Below, piece by piece: positions 1-10,987 of a DNA stretch of 64,000 nucleotides (position 1 is the stretch's first letter; the number at the start of each line of letters is the position of its first letter). The position numbers and the translations under genes were made by a program. Location of the stretch: assembly GCA_009829735.1 (NCBI GenBank), contig CM020619.1, positions 12,143,777 through 12,207,776 on the forward strand. The letters are read 5' to 3'. The DNA is from Pyropia yezoensis (Eukaryota > Rhodophyta > Bangiophyceae > Bangiales > Bangiaceae). Below the pieces are notes generated by a model. The model searched no databases, was not told where the DNA came from, and worked only from the letters and a program-made list of their open reading frames with translations.

Positions 1-886
1 CGCGCCAGCCGCGGCGACCGTGCCGCCGCCCCCCCCCCCCCCCGCACCCCCTGGACGATGATGACGACGGGCCGCCTCCACGCCGTCCCCTTCCCCTCGT
101 CCCCTCCATTCCCCCACCCCCCCCTCCCCCGATGACGACGCGGCGGCCGCCGCGGCAGAGGCGTCGGCGGCGAGAGTCTCGCGCCCAGCCCGCGGACGGT
201 CGTGTAGCGGGAGCCCCCCCCGGGCAGCGGCAACCGCCTGAGCGCAAGCGTCCCCCTGTACAGCCGCACCCCACACGCGTTGCACAGGGAGCGCGGCTCA
301 TCCGCTCCAGTGTACCACAGCGGCGTCGCCGGCGCCGCGCAGTGGACACAATTGAGGGCGGGGGGTCCCCGCCACCGCCACCCCCGCCACCGCCACCCCC
401 CCCGCCACCACCGCCGCCGCCGCTGCCTCCGCCACCACCAAGGGACACAGATGCCGCGGCCGACGCAGACGCAATCGAGCTGCCGCCGCGCCCCCCGCCC
501 CTGCGACCGGTCGCCTTGGCCGCCCGCGCGGCAGCTGGCGCAACAGCGTCTGTCTCGCCTGGCGCCAGCGCCGCCGCCGCCATTGCCCGCGGACGACGCG
601 GTGGTCGCGCGGCTCTCGGCAACCGTGACCAGGGCGTGGCCGAGGCGGCGGGCCAGGTCGACCCCAAGACCCCACACTCCGCAATCCCAGTCGCCCGCCG
701 TCGCCCCTGCAGAGGGCACAAGGAAGCGGCGAGAGTCCCCCGGCCGCGTCGGTTGGCCAGTGCCGCTCGCCGAGGCCAAAAACTAGGGCCGCCGTGCCTG
801 CGGAGACGGTAGCGGTGGCGGCAGCGCCTCCGCCCCCCTCCAACTCTGAGGGGTGTAGCTACCCCTATCGGGCCAACGGGGGGGGG

Positions 887-918
<32 letters not shown>

Positions 919-2060
919 AGATTTGAGGCGTCGATGGGACGGAGCAAGGCACGCGAGTGTGGAGGCAAAAGGATCGCTGTCAAGGACGGCACAGCTCGGT
1001 GGCCCTTCTAAACCGTATCTTTAGTACACACACGCAAACAAAACCCGCGAATGACAAACGCTACAACGAGACATCCGTCATCCTTCGCACTCTTTGGCGG
1101 CAAATGCAGCACGCGTGTGCATCAGAGCACTAGCAGGAGTGCGAAGAAGCGGCGGCAGTTCCCATTGACGACCAGCCAGTGCTGCTCGCGGCGGCCGTTA
1201 CTGTCGCCGTCGCGTGCTGCGTCGTTGGGGTGTCCACGCCCCACGTACCGACGGCGGAGAGCCACCTCCGAAAGTGCACGTGCGCCTGCCCCCCCCCCAC
1301 ACGACGCTGCTGCTTGTGGCGGCGGCGTCCATGTCAAGCACCACGCGCACGGAGCCCGGATGCCAACAGTAGCTCAGCTGGTGGAACTGGTCGTGGTAGG
1401 TTGGGTCGGCGGGCTGCCTGGCGGTAGCATCCGCGTGAATGGTGATCGGCAACGTCCGCAGCGTAACTGATGGAGCACCAGCGACGAGCGCGCCAAGTGA
1501 TGAGCCGTCAGTGCTGGATTGTGGAGTCACTGCCGCGTTCTTACATCAGAGATGCTCCCGAGGACAGCATACGTCATGTTCTCTGCGCTCGTGCACTCTC
1601 TACGGCGTTCCGTTATCGATTCGTTGTCTTATTGAGAGGGTTTCCAGGGCGTTTCCTGACCTGCAATGTGTATTTCCTGGGCCTAATAACCAGCATAAAA
1701 ACCGGGTTATTGTCCAGAGGAAACGGTCCGCGGCCGACGCCGCCGACGCGGTGCCGACCGCGATCGCCAGCTCAGGCTGAAAAGTCGCGCACCAGCTGGC
1801 ACCGCGTGGCGGCGTGGCGGCGTGGCGGCGTGGCGGCAGCCGTAGCTGTGGAGGCGGCAACGGAGTCGGCTGGCCTCTGGCCCCCACCGCCACCACCGCC
1901 ACCACCAACCCCACTCTCGGCACACACCAACAATGCGCGGCTCACAACCCCCCCGCCCCTCCCCCACCCCACCCCCCCCCACACACCCACCCCCTACCCC
2001 CACCCCCACCTCCGCTCCCCGCACCCACGCGGATCCACAGAGGTGAAGTGATCTGGTAGC
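1..2060. other. Low-complexity GC-rich stretch, no supported gene
   Basis: Composition is dominated by C- and G-rich simple sequence. It includes Pro/Arg-type codon runs near 360-440, a long G homopolymer at about 889-917, a four-copy ggcgtggc-type run near 1805-1835, and C-rich runs near 1950-2030. Open frames exist on both strands simultaneously, as expected from GC richness, and none shows a recognisable domain or a conserved paralog elsewhere in the window. I see no RNA gene. Confidence 0.5.
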
Positions 2061-2152
2061 AAAAACTTCTAAATATACTTACTTCTTAATTCTCCGAGTA
2101 CTTACAGAACTCATACTGCACTCAGGCAGACCGACCACAGCGACGGGGTCGC

Positions 2153-2166
2153 GTTATGTACATAAC
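2153..2166. promoter_or_regulatory. Exact palindrome GTTATGTACATAAC
   Basis: Perfect 14-bp palindrome, preceded by GTCGC as in several other copies. It is a candidate protein-binding site; no gene is obvious beside this copy. Confidence 0.6.
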
Positions 2167-2488
2167 ATGATGCCAAGAGATCTCACCGGGCCGCGACTAT
2201 TTTCATGAGGGTTCACGAGGATCGCGAACCGTACACACTGAAACAGTTGGACGGAAATGTGGCTTATCTATCAACTAAAAAGTGGTCCTCGCCATCAGTT
2301 GAAAAAGTAACCTGAACACTATCATATGATATGGTGGCGTGATTCATCAAAAATCGGATCACGTCATCGATCGCACGATTTCGTATGTGGGAATGGCACT
2401 CGTGAACAAAGTTTGTGTTTTTGTTTATCACGATCTCATTGGTTACCGACAAGCCCCGACAGCGGTCGAGGTCACTCGCACCCGTCTT

Positions 2489-2502
2489 GTTATGTGCATA
2501 AC
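2489..2502. promoter_or_regulatory. Variant palindrome GTTATGTGCATAAC
   Basis: One substitution from the 14-bp consensus, in the same AT-rich island as the exact copy at 2153. The spacing of about 336 bp is close to the 327 bp between the two exact copies at 12288 and 12615. Confidence 0.4.
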
Positions 2503-2660
2503 GGAGCGCTGCGCGGCACTCGCAGGAAATATATTTCGACGTACACGCACAACTGATAAAGTAGACGGTGTTGGTCACTTGAATATTGACAATTCCTCTC
2601 AAATACTGTGCAATGGGTTTGTCAAGGTGGTGTATCGCGGTTTCACTAGACGGCTTTCTT

Positions 2661-3440
2661 TGCCCTTGCCATGGCGGGGTGGCTGCGCCGCACGCCAGTC
2701 AGGCGTACCGGTGCCGTTGTCGACCGGCGTTGGGCGTACGTACCGGTGCTGTTGTCGACCGCCAAAGTCGCGACGGCCGCCCGCCTAGACATGCCCAGTC
2801 CATCCACCTCCCCCACCTCTTTTTGCCACCACCCCCACCATCGCCGCCGCCTCGGTAGTGACGGGCGCGAGCACGTGCCCGCGCCAAGCGCGTGGTTGCC
2901 GATCCCCATCCGCGTGCTGTCCCGTTTAGAGAAGGTCGGCCCAGCTCATTCCGACTCGTTTGCGCTGTCTATTTCCCCTGTCTCTAATATACAGGCCGCC
3001 TCAGTGCCCGGTCACCCTTTTCGCCGGTACGGCTGTTGGGGCGGTGACAGTGGCGACGGGACAGCAGGTGCTCCACCCACTCGCATCGGAGGGGCTATAT
3101 AGTGTGGCACTGTGGCTGATGTTCTGGCCGGCCGTTGGCCTGCAAGTGTGCTCGTTTTCCCACGACCACAATGACCCCTTTTTCTAAATCTACACACGAC
3201 AACCCGTCATGGCAGGGGACCACAGAGATCATCTGGACACGCAAACACAAGGCCACCCGTTTTACAGGACAAGCAAACGTTGACGCACAGGCGGTGCCAG
3301 CCCACCTACTCACGAACCCCCCCCCCTGCTGTCAGGGCACGCACTCGGCTACCACATGCCCGCCTCGTGTACACGAGGCGTGCCAGCTACTGCTGCCACC
3401 ACCTCCGCCACCGCTCGACTACATGCTGGCGGGGAAGCCC
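2661..3440. other. Intergenic, nothing recognised
   Basis: GC-rich sequence 3' of the minus-strand gene at 3441-4469. A short near-direct repeat (accggtgc.gttgtcgaccg) lies near 2708-2762. No domain-bearing frame or RNA gene is seen. Confidence 0.4.
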
Positions 3441-4469
3441 TCACAAAAGCTTATGGGGGGTGGGCGGAATGATGGGCACCGGCACCACGCTAGGCATCAC
3501 GACGTCCGCCAGCACGTCCGAGGTGCAGGGCAGGCCCGGGAGAGCCACGCTTTCCCGCAGGTACACACGGCCAGCGCCGCCCTCTGGGCGGTGCTTGCAG
3601 CGCAAGGCGCGCCGCTCGTCTAGGGTTTCCCCGAGGAATGCCTCCACCGCGTACTGTTCGATCCACAGCACGCGTAGTAGCTCGAGGGCTGCCCCCAAGA
3701 CGTGGCGCAGCGTGTCGTCCCCGTTGCACAGCACCGCATAGTCGGCGTCGGCGAGGATGTCCACCAAGGCTTGAGGGATGAGCCACAGAATCTTTTTCGA
3801 TACGACGGACCCCGCCAGCACGACGGCAACGCTCAGCAGCCACGAACTGGACAAGGCGGCTGCGGCCCCATTCTCAGGCCGGTCGGACTGTAGCAGACTA
3901 CCGCGGAGGGAGACGACGTTGTGGAGTGCCACGGGCATGCCGTACGGAACCTCCACCTGGTACCACCACAAGGGAAGCGCCGGACACAGGTCAGTGAGGT
4001 TGTCGTGCGACATGGACACACACTCGACCTGGGAGGCACACACCAGTACCCGGTGCTTGCGACGGAAGAAGCGCTCGAGGTGGGCGGCACTCTCCTTGTT
4101 CTCGAGCGCCTCGTGGACCGCCGTCGGGATGTCGCCTGGGTAGTTGTCCGGGTCAAAGGACGGCAGGCTACCTACCGGCAGGTCGGCCTTGTCGCAGACG
4201 TGCTTCATGACCATCAACTCCAACCGCTCTGACGGAGTGTGCAGGAACAGCCCGTCGGTTGCCACGCCATTGGACGGTACCGGCGCGGCCAAAGTGAAGA
4301 GGGACGTGAATCGCGACCACGCAAAAAAGGCGACGTGCGTCGGCAGAGTCGCCCAGCGGTCGCGAGCACGGCAATCGCGCAGGGTCGCGGTCCACGACGG
4401 GCCGCGAGCGGCGGGGGGGGCGGCCACCAAGGGCATAGCAGGAGAGCTGGGCGCGTCTTTGTTCTCCAT
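3441..4469 (-). CDS. Unknown protein related to the retrotransposon's opposite-strand ORF
   Basis: A 342-residue open frame starting at ATG 4469, with a C homopolymer (sense strand) about 36 nt upstream at 4506-4534. I recognise no named family and no catalytic motif. Its middle and C-terminal parts align by eye with the opposite-strand ORF of the LTR retrotransposon at 39206-41144. Shared blocks include QVEVPYG.P, a hydrophobic WLL.V stretch, ILW.(I/L)P followed by a Leu-rich helix ending LL..L..I, and GRV.LRE near the end. That relationship argues that it is a real protein rather than a chance frame. No signal peptide or clear membrane segment is visible. Function is unknown; it may be a host gene captured by the element, or an element gene left in the host. 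Confidence 0.7.
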   Translation of the reverse strand: MENKDAPSSPAMPLVAAPPAARGPSWTATLRDCRARDRWATLPTHVAFFAWSRFTSLFTLAAPVPSNGVATDGLFLHTPSERLELMVMKHVCDKADLPVGSLPSFDPDNYPGDIPTAVHEALENKESAAHLERFFRRKHRVLVCASQVECVSMSHDNLTDLCPALPLWWYQVEVPYGMPVALHNVVSLRGSLLQSDRPENGAAAALSSSWLLSVAVVLAGSVVSKKILWLIPQALVDILADADYAVLCNGDDTLRHVLGAALELLRVLWIEQYAVEAFLGETLDERRALRCKHRPEGGAGRVYLRESVALPGLPCTSDVLADVVMPSVVPVPIIPPTPHKLL

Positions 4470-4505
4470 CAGGGCCGCGTGCCGGGCGGCAGGGACAGGC
4501 GATGT

Positions 4506-4536
<31 letters not shown>

Positions 4537-6073
4537 GCGGGGAAACAATCGAGGGGCGGGGGTCACGGTGACGCGGGTCTGGGGAACGGGCGAGAGGTGC
4601 CTGGACGACAGGGGTGGAGCACACCATTGAGGCCCGCCTGTCTCTTTGCCGTGAGGGCGTGTGCGGGGCGGGCGGTGGGGGAGCCTGCAACGACCCCGTG
4701 GCGAGGCACACCCGCGGCAGGGCTTTAATAGCCCGCGGGGATAGAAAGGGGTTGGGCAGGATTGTGATGGGGGCGCGGCGGCCCTGGCGGGTGGGTGCGG
4801 GGAAGGGCACAACCACCAACAGTGTGGGTGCGGGTTGGGTTGAGTTGGAGGTTGCCTGTGCACAGGCGTGTGTCACAGAGAGCACGTCCGCAACGGCGGA
4901 TCGGCTACACTAGCGCCCCTCCAGGAGCACGCTCCTCGACCACGCACAGCACCCTCCCGTGCGTGACCATTTTTTTCACGCCACGCGTTTGTCCACCTTT
5001 CCTGTGGGCCCCGCCCATGGTGGAGGGAGGAGGGGAGCTGCAGGGCCCGGGCACGCCCGCCCGCCCCATGCGCTGCAGGGTGCTGGGCCCGGCCGCCCCC
5101 AGTACTAGTCAAGCCCCCCCTTCACCTGCCATGGGCGGCTGGGGATTAGTGCGAAGCCGCGCGCCCCCGGCGCCGCGAGGCACATACAGTATCTGGGCCG
5201 TCCGCAGTGCTCGATAAGCGCACCCATCATCCGTCACGGGCAAAAAAAACCGGGACGGGGTGCGCCTCTAATGACGGTTGAGAGAGAAGGGCCGGGCGGG
5301 GCGCTCTCCGGGAAGCGTCTAACCCCGGGGGCGAGTTGTGTGTGGGTGGTGGGTGGGGACCAGGCCGCCCTAGGCGGCTGAGGCGACATTCTCTATGTGT
5401 GTGCAACGGCCCCCGCGCGACAAGGGCCAGCACTGTATGCCCCCCACTGCAGCCGGGCCCCACATTGGTTGGCAGTATCGGCGATCGTGACCGTGTCGCC
5501 GCTGAGGTGCAAAGAGATGCGATTTGTGGCCGTGTGCTCGTTTTTACTGTGCGCATCGCGACGCGCGCTCGAGCCGCGCGCATGTGGACCGATTGACGAT
5601 CCACGTACAGTGTGCGTGTGGGGCCTGTCCACAGCCTCCCAGGACGCGGGTGCGCGGGTGGCCTGTGAAGCCGCGTTTTTGGACGGTGCATGGGAGAGCG
5701 GGTTCCAGAGCTCCATTGACACCAGACTCACGCGAGACCAGCACGGACGCGCGCCCGATAATGTTGAAGCAAGCGCTGCTTGCTCGGACACCCATACGCG
5801 ACCCGCCCCCCCCCCCCTCCCCGTGTCAGTCGGAGGCGGGCGTGGGAGCGTGCCCCGGACGCCCCTTTGCCTTCTCCAGGGGCCCCGTCCCACAGAGACG
5901 GGTAATTTCGTACCATCCAATCAGGGTGTGGCTTTGCTTTTCACGTGGCGCGTCTCGTCGCCCGCTGTGGTGCACCAGGGCCAACGGGGGGGTATAATTT
6001 CGACGCGGGTGCCACACCCTGCCGTTGTGGTAACAGGCCTCGGACATTGCACACGGGCGGTACCACCTGCCGA

Positions 6074-6217
6074 TGGACACGTGGGGCACGGGGTATCGCG
6101 GTTTGTAGATACGACCCTCCCCCACTCCTCAGCCTCTGCAATGCAATGGACACGTAAGGCACGGGGAATCGCGGTTTGTAGATACGACCCTCACCCCCCA
6201 TCAGCCGCTGCTGTGGT
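6074..6217. repeat. 73-bp tandem duplication
   Basis: Two copies start with tggacacgt at 6074 and 6147. They share the core atcgcggtttgtagatacg and diverge slightly towards their ends. They lie immediately before a C homopolymer. Confidence 0.8.
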
Positions 6218-6239
6218 CCCCGGGGATGGGGGGCGGGCA

Positions 6240-6270
<31 letters not shown>

Positions 6271-7002
6271 CTCTCCGCCACGCTTCCCGCCCCGTCCCGC
6301 CCGCCCGAAGGCCGCCTTGCTTTGCCATCATGGCATGATGTCGTCGAGATTATTTACACACGGTGCGGACGCACGGCCCACACAACCCCCCACTCCACCT
6401 CACCCTTCGGCCCTGCGCGTGTACCCAGCCGATAACATTTAATCAGGAACGGGCCAACTTTTTCGCTAGAAGACGCTGTGTCCGGCTGGGCCCCTCCACC
6501 CCGCCCCGCCTCCGCCCCCCCCACCGACGTCGCCGCCCCGCGCACTCCCTCCCACGGACCTAATCGCCTCGCCTGTGCAGTCACAGCCCGGCCCCGCCAC
6601 CGCCATCACAGCCCGACCCCGCACCTCGGAGGATCGCCCGTGGCGGTGCGCACGTCCTTGACCGAGGGCGAGACACGGCTGGCCATTTTCGATCACGATA
6701 CGTAACTCTCGACTACACCGCGCTCTCGAGATGCGCGGCAGGCTGTTGCGCGGTCGTCGCCGCCTGTGGAACGGCTGGCAGCGGAACGGCCTCGTGCAGG
6801 GGAGCATCAGTGTAGGGATGGTAAATCTGGTCCGGACAGCGTCACGGAATGAATTCCCATTGGCTGAGAGACTGGATGCAGGTGGCAGCCAGCTGGGCCC
6901 TCGCCCGCCCCAGTCGGCTGATCTTCTACCGCTGTGCTGTAGCATATCCCAAACCAGGACACCGCATTGGCCGCTGAGGACGCCATGAACGTACAGTGTA
7001 CT

Positions 7003-7123
7003 GTACTGTATGTACAGGTAACCTCGTTGGAAATCCAGCCCAAACGAAAAAAACAAAAAAAAACAAGACAACACTTGCTCGGATTTCTGGCTGGGTCTCC
7101 TCGTGCCTCCGTACATACAGTAC
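7003..7123. repeat. 13-bp perfect inverted repeat
   Basis: GTACTGTATGTAC at 7003-7015 is the exact reverse complement of GTACATACAGTAC at 7111-7123, with a 95-nt loop. No function is evident. Confidence 0.6.
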
Positions 7124-7711
7124 TGTAACCTCTGTTGACCTCCGCGTTTTGGTCCACCCCCTACACCCCGCGAGGACGTCAAGAGGAGCTCCTCGCCTGT
7201 GCGGGTCTAATATTTTTATTTAGCGGCCACGACGATCATTGCTCGTCCTGTTGCCTCTCCATTTGCGCGCTTTGACGGTCCATGGGGGACTTCGTGGACC
7301 ATCTGACGGACGCAGGTTCCCATGTAATCACTATGAAACTGGTGATTCTCTGGCCAGTCATATTTACCCGCCGTGGTCAGATTGTCCCGCGAGAAGGATA
7401 CAGTGCCAGCGCCTCACGGCCATCCCGAATACCGACAAGTCATCTGCGGTCAGGCTACGTACCGACACCCCCCCGGCGAAAAAATGGTCCAACCAGGCTG
7501 CGACTAGGACTGGGGCGACCGTGCAAACGCTGACGTAGTGCTGCACGGATGCTTGCTTTGTGGAAAGGGTGCCAACAAGGTGCAAGGCGAGACGACAGAC
7601 GCGATCATCCTGCCGGATTATAGATCCCTGTTGTCTTTGTGGCTGTGTCCCCTGTCCCTGGTACATTCCTTGTGTGCCCTGTCCGTGCGCCGCGGGGGGG
7701 TACTCGTGACG

Positions 7712-8368
7712 ATGCCGCGTCGGTCCATCCATACCGCCAATGGTGGCGCCCTGCACGGTGCCGTCGAGACGTTTGTGCTCGTGCTGCGGTTTTTTGGCCT
7801 GCTGACGGACGTCCCCGGCGCCGCCTCCTCCCACGTCAACGACCTCACGGCGGGGAGGAGCCGTAGCGGAATGGCTGCGGCGGCGATCTTTATTGCCCTT
7901 GAGTGGGACAACACGTACTCCGTTCCTGGCCGTCTCAACAACCCCCGGCCGGCGGCGCGGCCAGAGCCTGTGGCCGCCCAATATGTACCGACTGCCATGC
8001 TTATTGCCTGTAGGGCCGCTTGTGACCGCCTGCAGGGATCGGGTCTGACACCCCGAGGGGCGGCAGCCGACGAAGAGCCCCTGCGGCTGATCTCCTCTGT
8101 GGTGGCACTCAACGCGGCGGACGGACTCGCTGTTGCGGTTGCAGAGCTCGCCCTCCGGGCGGCGTGGCAAAACGCTCACCCGCCAGTGGCACATGTGGCA
8201 CCGGCGTTCGCGGCGGACGTCTCTGCAACGCGACACTGTGTGGACGCTGCCAAGGCCCCTATCGGAGACAATGGGGACCCGCCCGCGTCGGCGCTGGACC
8301 CCCCCGCCGGCTTGTTTAGTGCGAGTGGGTATCCCGAGGGGGATTATTTCTCGAATTTCCCGTTGTAG
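7712..8368 (+). CDS. Unknown protein, paralog A of a convergent pair
   Basis: This is 218 residues from ATG 7712. I chose that start because it aligns with the start of the paralog at 10100; the frame is open further upstream without similarity. Blocks shared with the minus-strand gene at 9315-10100 are RFFGLLT..PGAA, a helical segment with E-D/N-Y-like residues, VPTA.LIACRA, L..S..ALN.A.GL.VA.AELALRA.WQ.AHP and CVDAA.AP.G. The composition suggests an all-helical fold. I do not recognise the family: no zinc ligands, membrane segment or catalytic motif is evident. The two copies face each other across about 950 bp, which suggests an inverted duplication. Conservation of the blocks between divergent copies supports coding function. 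Confidence 0.65.
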   Translation: MPRRSIHTANGGALHGAVETFVLVLRFFGLLTDVPGAASSHVNDLTAGRSRSGMAAAAIFIALEWDNTYSVPGRLNNPRPAARPEPVAAQYVPTAMLIACRAACDRLQGSGLTPRGAAADEEPLRLISSVVALNAADGLAVAVAELALRAAWQNAHPPVAHVAPAFAADVSATRHCVDAAKAPIGDNGDPPASALDPPAGLFSASGYPEGDYFSNFPL

Positions 8369-9314
8369 GTGGTCCAGGGCGCCGGCACTGTGTGGGTGGT
8401 TTGTCTGTACGACGGGTACTGGGTGTCCGTGGGGATGTATGGGTGGCTCTTGTACAAATCGTTCTCCATCGCGTTGTCCATCGCGTGTCCAGGCCCCCAC
8501 ACGGGTGCCTGGGAAGCCCCTTGCGGGCGCCCCCCCCCCCCCCCCCCCTCCCTTCCTATTTGGCGGCTACTGTACGCCATGGCCTCGTCGGGGTCCCCGG
8601 TCTATTGTTTGTGGTCCATGGGACGGATACGGAGTACCCCAGACGCCCTCGGCCCGTGTGGAGGTCCCATTTCGAGGCGCAAGAGGGCAGTGACGGCCAA
8701 GCAGGTCAGCACAAGCACCTGGGCGTGGGCCGACGTGTCTGTCGCGTGGCCCATCGCGGCGCGGCAGCTCGCGTTGCGTAGCTGCGCGAGGACAAGAAGG
8801 TGAAAAAGTACTTGTCTGCCTGCCCCCCCCCCCCCCCGCAATGTGGCCCGCATTGGTGAGAAGGGCGCGTGGAAGATACGGTTTTTTGTACAGGTGGTGG
8901 GCCGGGGGCACGCTACACAACGCCAACGCACGGTCGGTTAAGGACACGACCACAGACGCAACGTGTAGAAGCATGGGAATGATCTATGCAAAACATGATA
9001 CGCCTCCAACCCGCCCACATCTCTTTCACCATAGACAGAACATGTGGTCAAGTGTTGGCACAGAGGCGTTCCACACGCGACAAAGTAGCTCTCAGGGGTG
9101 GGGCGGAAGAAATCGCCCCCCCCCCCCCCCAAACAGAAAAGGCAGCATCCTTCACATGCTTACCGCACACACGACCAAGAGAGTCGTCGTGTGAGCTCAC
9201 GTAGGCGCTCTCCAAACGGGCGTTTCCCGACACGGCGTGGATGTACCGGGTGATGCACGGCACAGGGTCAAAGACAAAAGAAGGCGGGAGAGGTTTCTTG
9301 GGCCCTTACCTCCA
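8369..9314. other. Convergent intergenic region
   Basis: Lies between the 3' ends of the two convergent paralogs. It contains C homopolymers near 8530-8548, 8823-8838 and 9118-9130. I see no gene or RNA. Confidence 0.5.
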
Positions 9315-10100
9315 CTATCGCCCCCGGGTGCTGCGCATGGCCAGGCGCAGACTCCGGCGACGGGACGGCGGGGAGGCTTCCGGGACCGCCGCCTCCTCAA
9401 CGTGCTGGCCCGTAGCCTCTCCCGCGACAGCGGCCGCTGTCGCGGTGGTGCCAGCTTCCAAGACGAGGTGCATGTCAGGGTACTTACTGACAACGGCCAG
9501 GTCCGCCGGGATACAAACCGCAGACGGCCATGCACCCGTGCCCGTGCCGGTGGGAGCCATTGCCGCGTCCACGCAACGCCGCATGGACGCAACGTTCGAG
9601 ACGGAAGCGAACGAGGCGGCGCGCACGGTTGGATGGGCGTCCTGCCACACCGCGCGGAGGGCCAGCTCGGCAATGGCGACGGACAGCCCCTCAGCCTCGT
9701 TGAGCGCCATCAGAGAGTAGATCAGCTGCACGGGCTCTTGACCGGCTTCCGCCGCGTCCGCCGCCAGGCCACAACTCTGCAGACGCGGACAGACGGCGCG
9801 ACACGCAATGAGCAAGGCCGTGGGCACGTGCTCGCAGGCCACCGGCTGCTCCCGAGCCGGAGGGCGCCCGACACTCGCACGGGCAGCCACACAGTAAAGG
9901 TTTTCCCACTGGACAGCCACGGCCACCGCTGCTAGGGCCATTCCGCCGTGACACATTGCCGCGGCGTCCTCGCTGATACGGGAAGCGGCGGCGCCGGGGG
10001 CACCCGTGAGCAAGCCAAAAAAGCGCAAGTAGTCTACAAACACATCGACAGCAAAGTGAGCCGCCCCACCATGAAGGCTGTGCGCCGCATGCCCCGGCAT
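9315..10100 (-). CDS. Unknown protein, paralog B of a convergent pair
   Basis: This is 261 residues from ATG 10100. It shares the order of conserved blocks with 7712-8368 (see that entry) and has an extra C-terminal tail of about 45 residues. The tail is Ala-rich, then basic, ending in an RRRSLRLAMRSTRGR-type segment that could act as a nuclear signal. No known domain is recognised. Directly upstream, on its sense strand (10460 down to 10130), is a decayed copy of the leader-array unit found in front of the ParB-like and helicase genes. This gene may therefore once have had the same kind of 5' region. The unit's donor-like GTGCGT is kept but the CAG acceptor is lost, and the cassette frame does not continue into this CDS. 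Confidence 0.7.
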   Translation of the reverse strand: MPGHAAHSLHGGAAHFAVDVFVDYLRFFGLLTGAPGAAASRISEDAAAMCHGGMALAAVAVAVQWENLYCVAARASVGRPPAREQPVACEHVPTALLIACRAVCPRLQSCGLAADAAEAGQEPVQLIYSLMALNEAEGLSVAIAELALRAVWQDAHPTVRAASFASVSNVASMRRCVDAAMAPTGTGTGAWPSAVCIPADLAVVSKYPDMHLVLEAGTTATAAAVAGEATGQHVEEAAVPEASPPSRRRSLRLAMRSTRGR

Positions 10101-10129
10101 GCCGGCAACGTTCCCCGGTGGGGCTGCTG

Positions 10130-10460
10130 CTCTCGAAAACCCGTCTCACAGGCGACACACGCACCGCACCGCCACCACCCCCCGCCGACTTGGCCACCAC
10201 CCCGGGAGGCGGGCGAGGGGGGGAAGGGCATGGAGCAACGATAAGGCCACGCGGCTGTGGGGCGGGGGCGCGGCTCGGGGGCGGCACGCCAGCAGCGGTG
10301 CCGGCGCCGTTTGAATAACCGCGCCGGCCGTGCTGGCGCGATCCGCCCCCCTCCCCCAACAGAGCCGCCGCGCCCGTGCTCCCCCCCCGGGCAAGCCGCC
10401 GATCCACCTCCCTGGCGGCGCCCTCCCTCCCCCCCCCGCCTCTGCCCCCCCCCCGCCCCA
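10130..10460 (-). repeat. Decayed single copy of the leader-array unit
   Basis: Read on the minus strand, this segment matches the array unit of 19.3-21.4 kb in order. It has the GGGGGGGAGCACGGGCGCGG block, CTCTGTTGGGGGAGG, GCGCCAGCAC, then CGCCCCCGCCCCAC, a C-rich tract, a degenerate cassette starting GTGGTGGCCAAG and GTGCGTGTG. The CAG before the cassette is replaced by CCGGG, and the cassette is shortened. It sits 5' of the minus-strand gene at 9315-10100. Confidence 0.65.
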
Positions 10461-10987
10461 ACCAACCCTGGTCACCAACGAAGCCCAGACGACGATCGGG
10501 CAAGTCGCACAGGAGGGTCGTGGTGGTCCGACGGTGTGGGTGAGCGGGCGTCCCGACAATGGCGCGTGGTGGTGCGGCTTCACGATGAGGGGGCGGCGTG
10601 CGTGCGGGCCGCTTCAATATACAGACATCGCTGGCAGGGTAGGGGGCCGGAACGAGTGTCGCATCTTGCCAATGCGAGACGTGTCCGCAGTTTCCATGGG
10701 CGACCCGACCGCGCTTACAGCAGTGCCGGACGGCGTCCAAGATCCCTCGATTAGGCAGGCCACGTGTGCTGCTCAGCGCTCAGCGTGCCCACGCACTTTG
10801 TGGCGTAGCCAGTCTGGACCTAATGTCGACCACTCTCGATGCGATCCTTGGTCTCTGTGTACTGCATGAGATGTACGACATACCAATTTGTAGAGGAGAC
10901 TAGGGGGAGTCAGATGGTATTTTTTATTTTCTGAAGCCACTTGTTCTCTCTAAACTATGAGGAGGGAAGGCAAAAGTACCGTCAGTT

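Larger units (their letters stand above)
2061..2660. other. AT-rich intergenic island with two palindromes
   Basis: Base composition drops sharply from the GC-rich flanks to near 50% AT. The island holds one exact copy (2153-2166) and one near copy (2489-2502) of the window-wide palindrome GTTATGTACATAAC. I see no gene. Similar AT-rich islands with the same palindrome recur at 12.1-12.8, 26.7-27.4 and 51.8-52.4 kb. Confidence 0.6.
4470..7711. other. Long gene-poor stretch with simple repeats
   Basis: The stretch contains a G homopolymer at about 4506-4534, a 73-bp tandem duplication at 6074-6217, a C homopolymer at about 6240-6267, an A-rich tract near 7048-7062 and a 13-bp inverted repeat at 7003/7111. 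Open frames here (for example 5397-6338 on plus, 6466-7182 on minus) carry no recognisable motif and overlap the simple repeats, so I do not call genes. Confidence 0.45.

Noticed and set aside
132-843. Overlapping long open frames on both strands at the left end
   Set aside because: All are Pro/Arg or Gly/Ala simple sequence, open on both strands from GC content, with no motif.
1369-1440. tRNA-like A box (TAGCTCAGCTGG) near 1369
   Set aside because: No B box (GGTTCGA-type) or acceptor-stem complementarity follows, so no tRNA can be folded by eye.
5397-6338. 313-codon plus-strand frame
   Set aside because: It spans a tandem duplication and a C homopolymer and shows no motif. Shorter frames overlap it on both strands.
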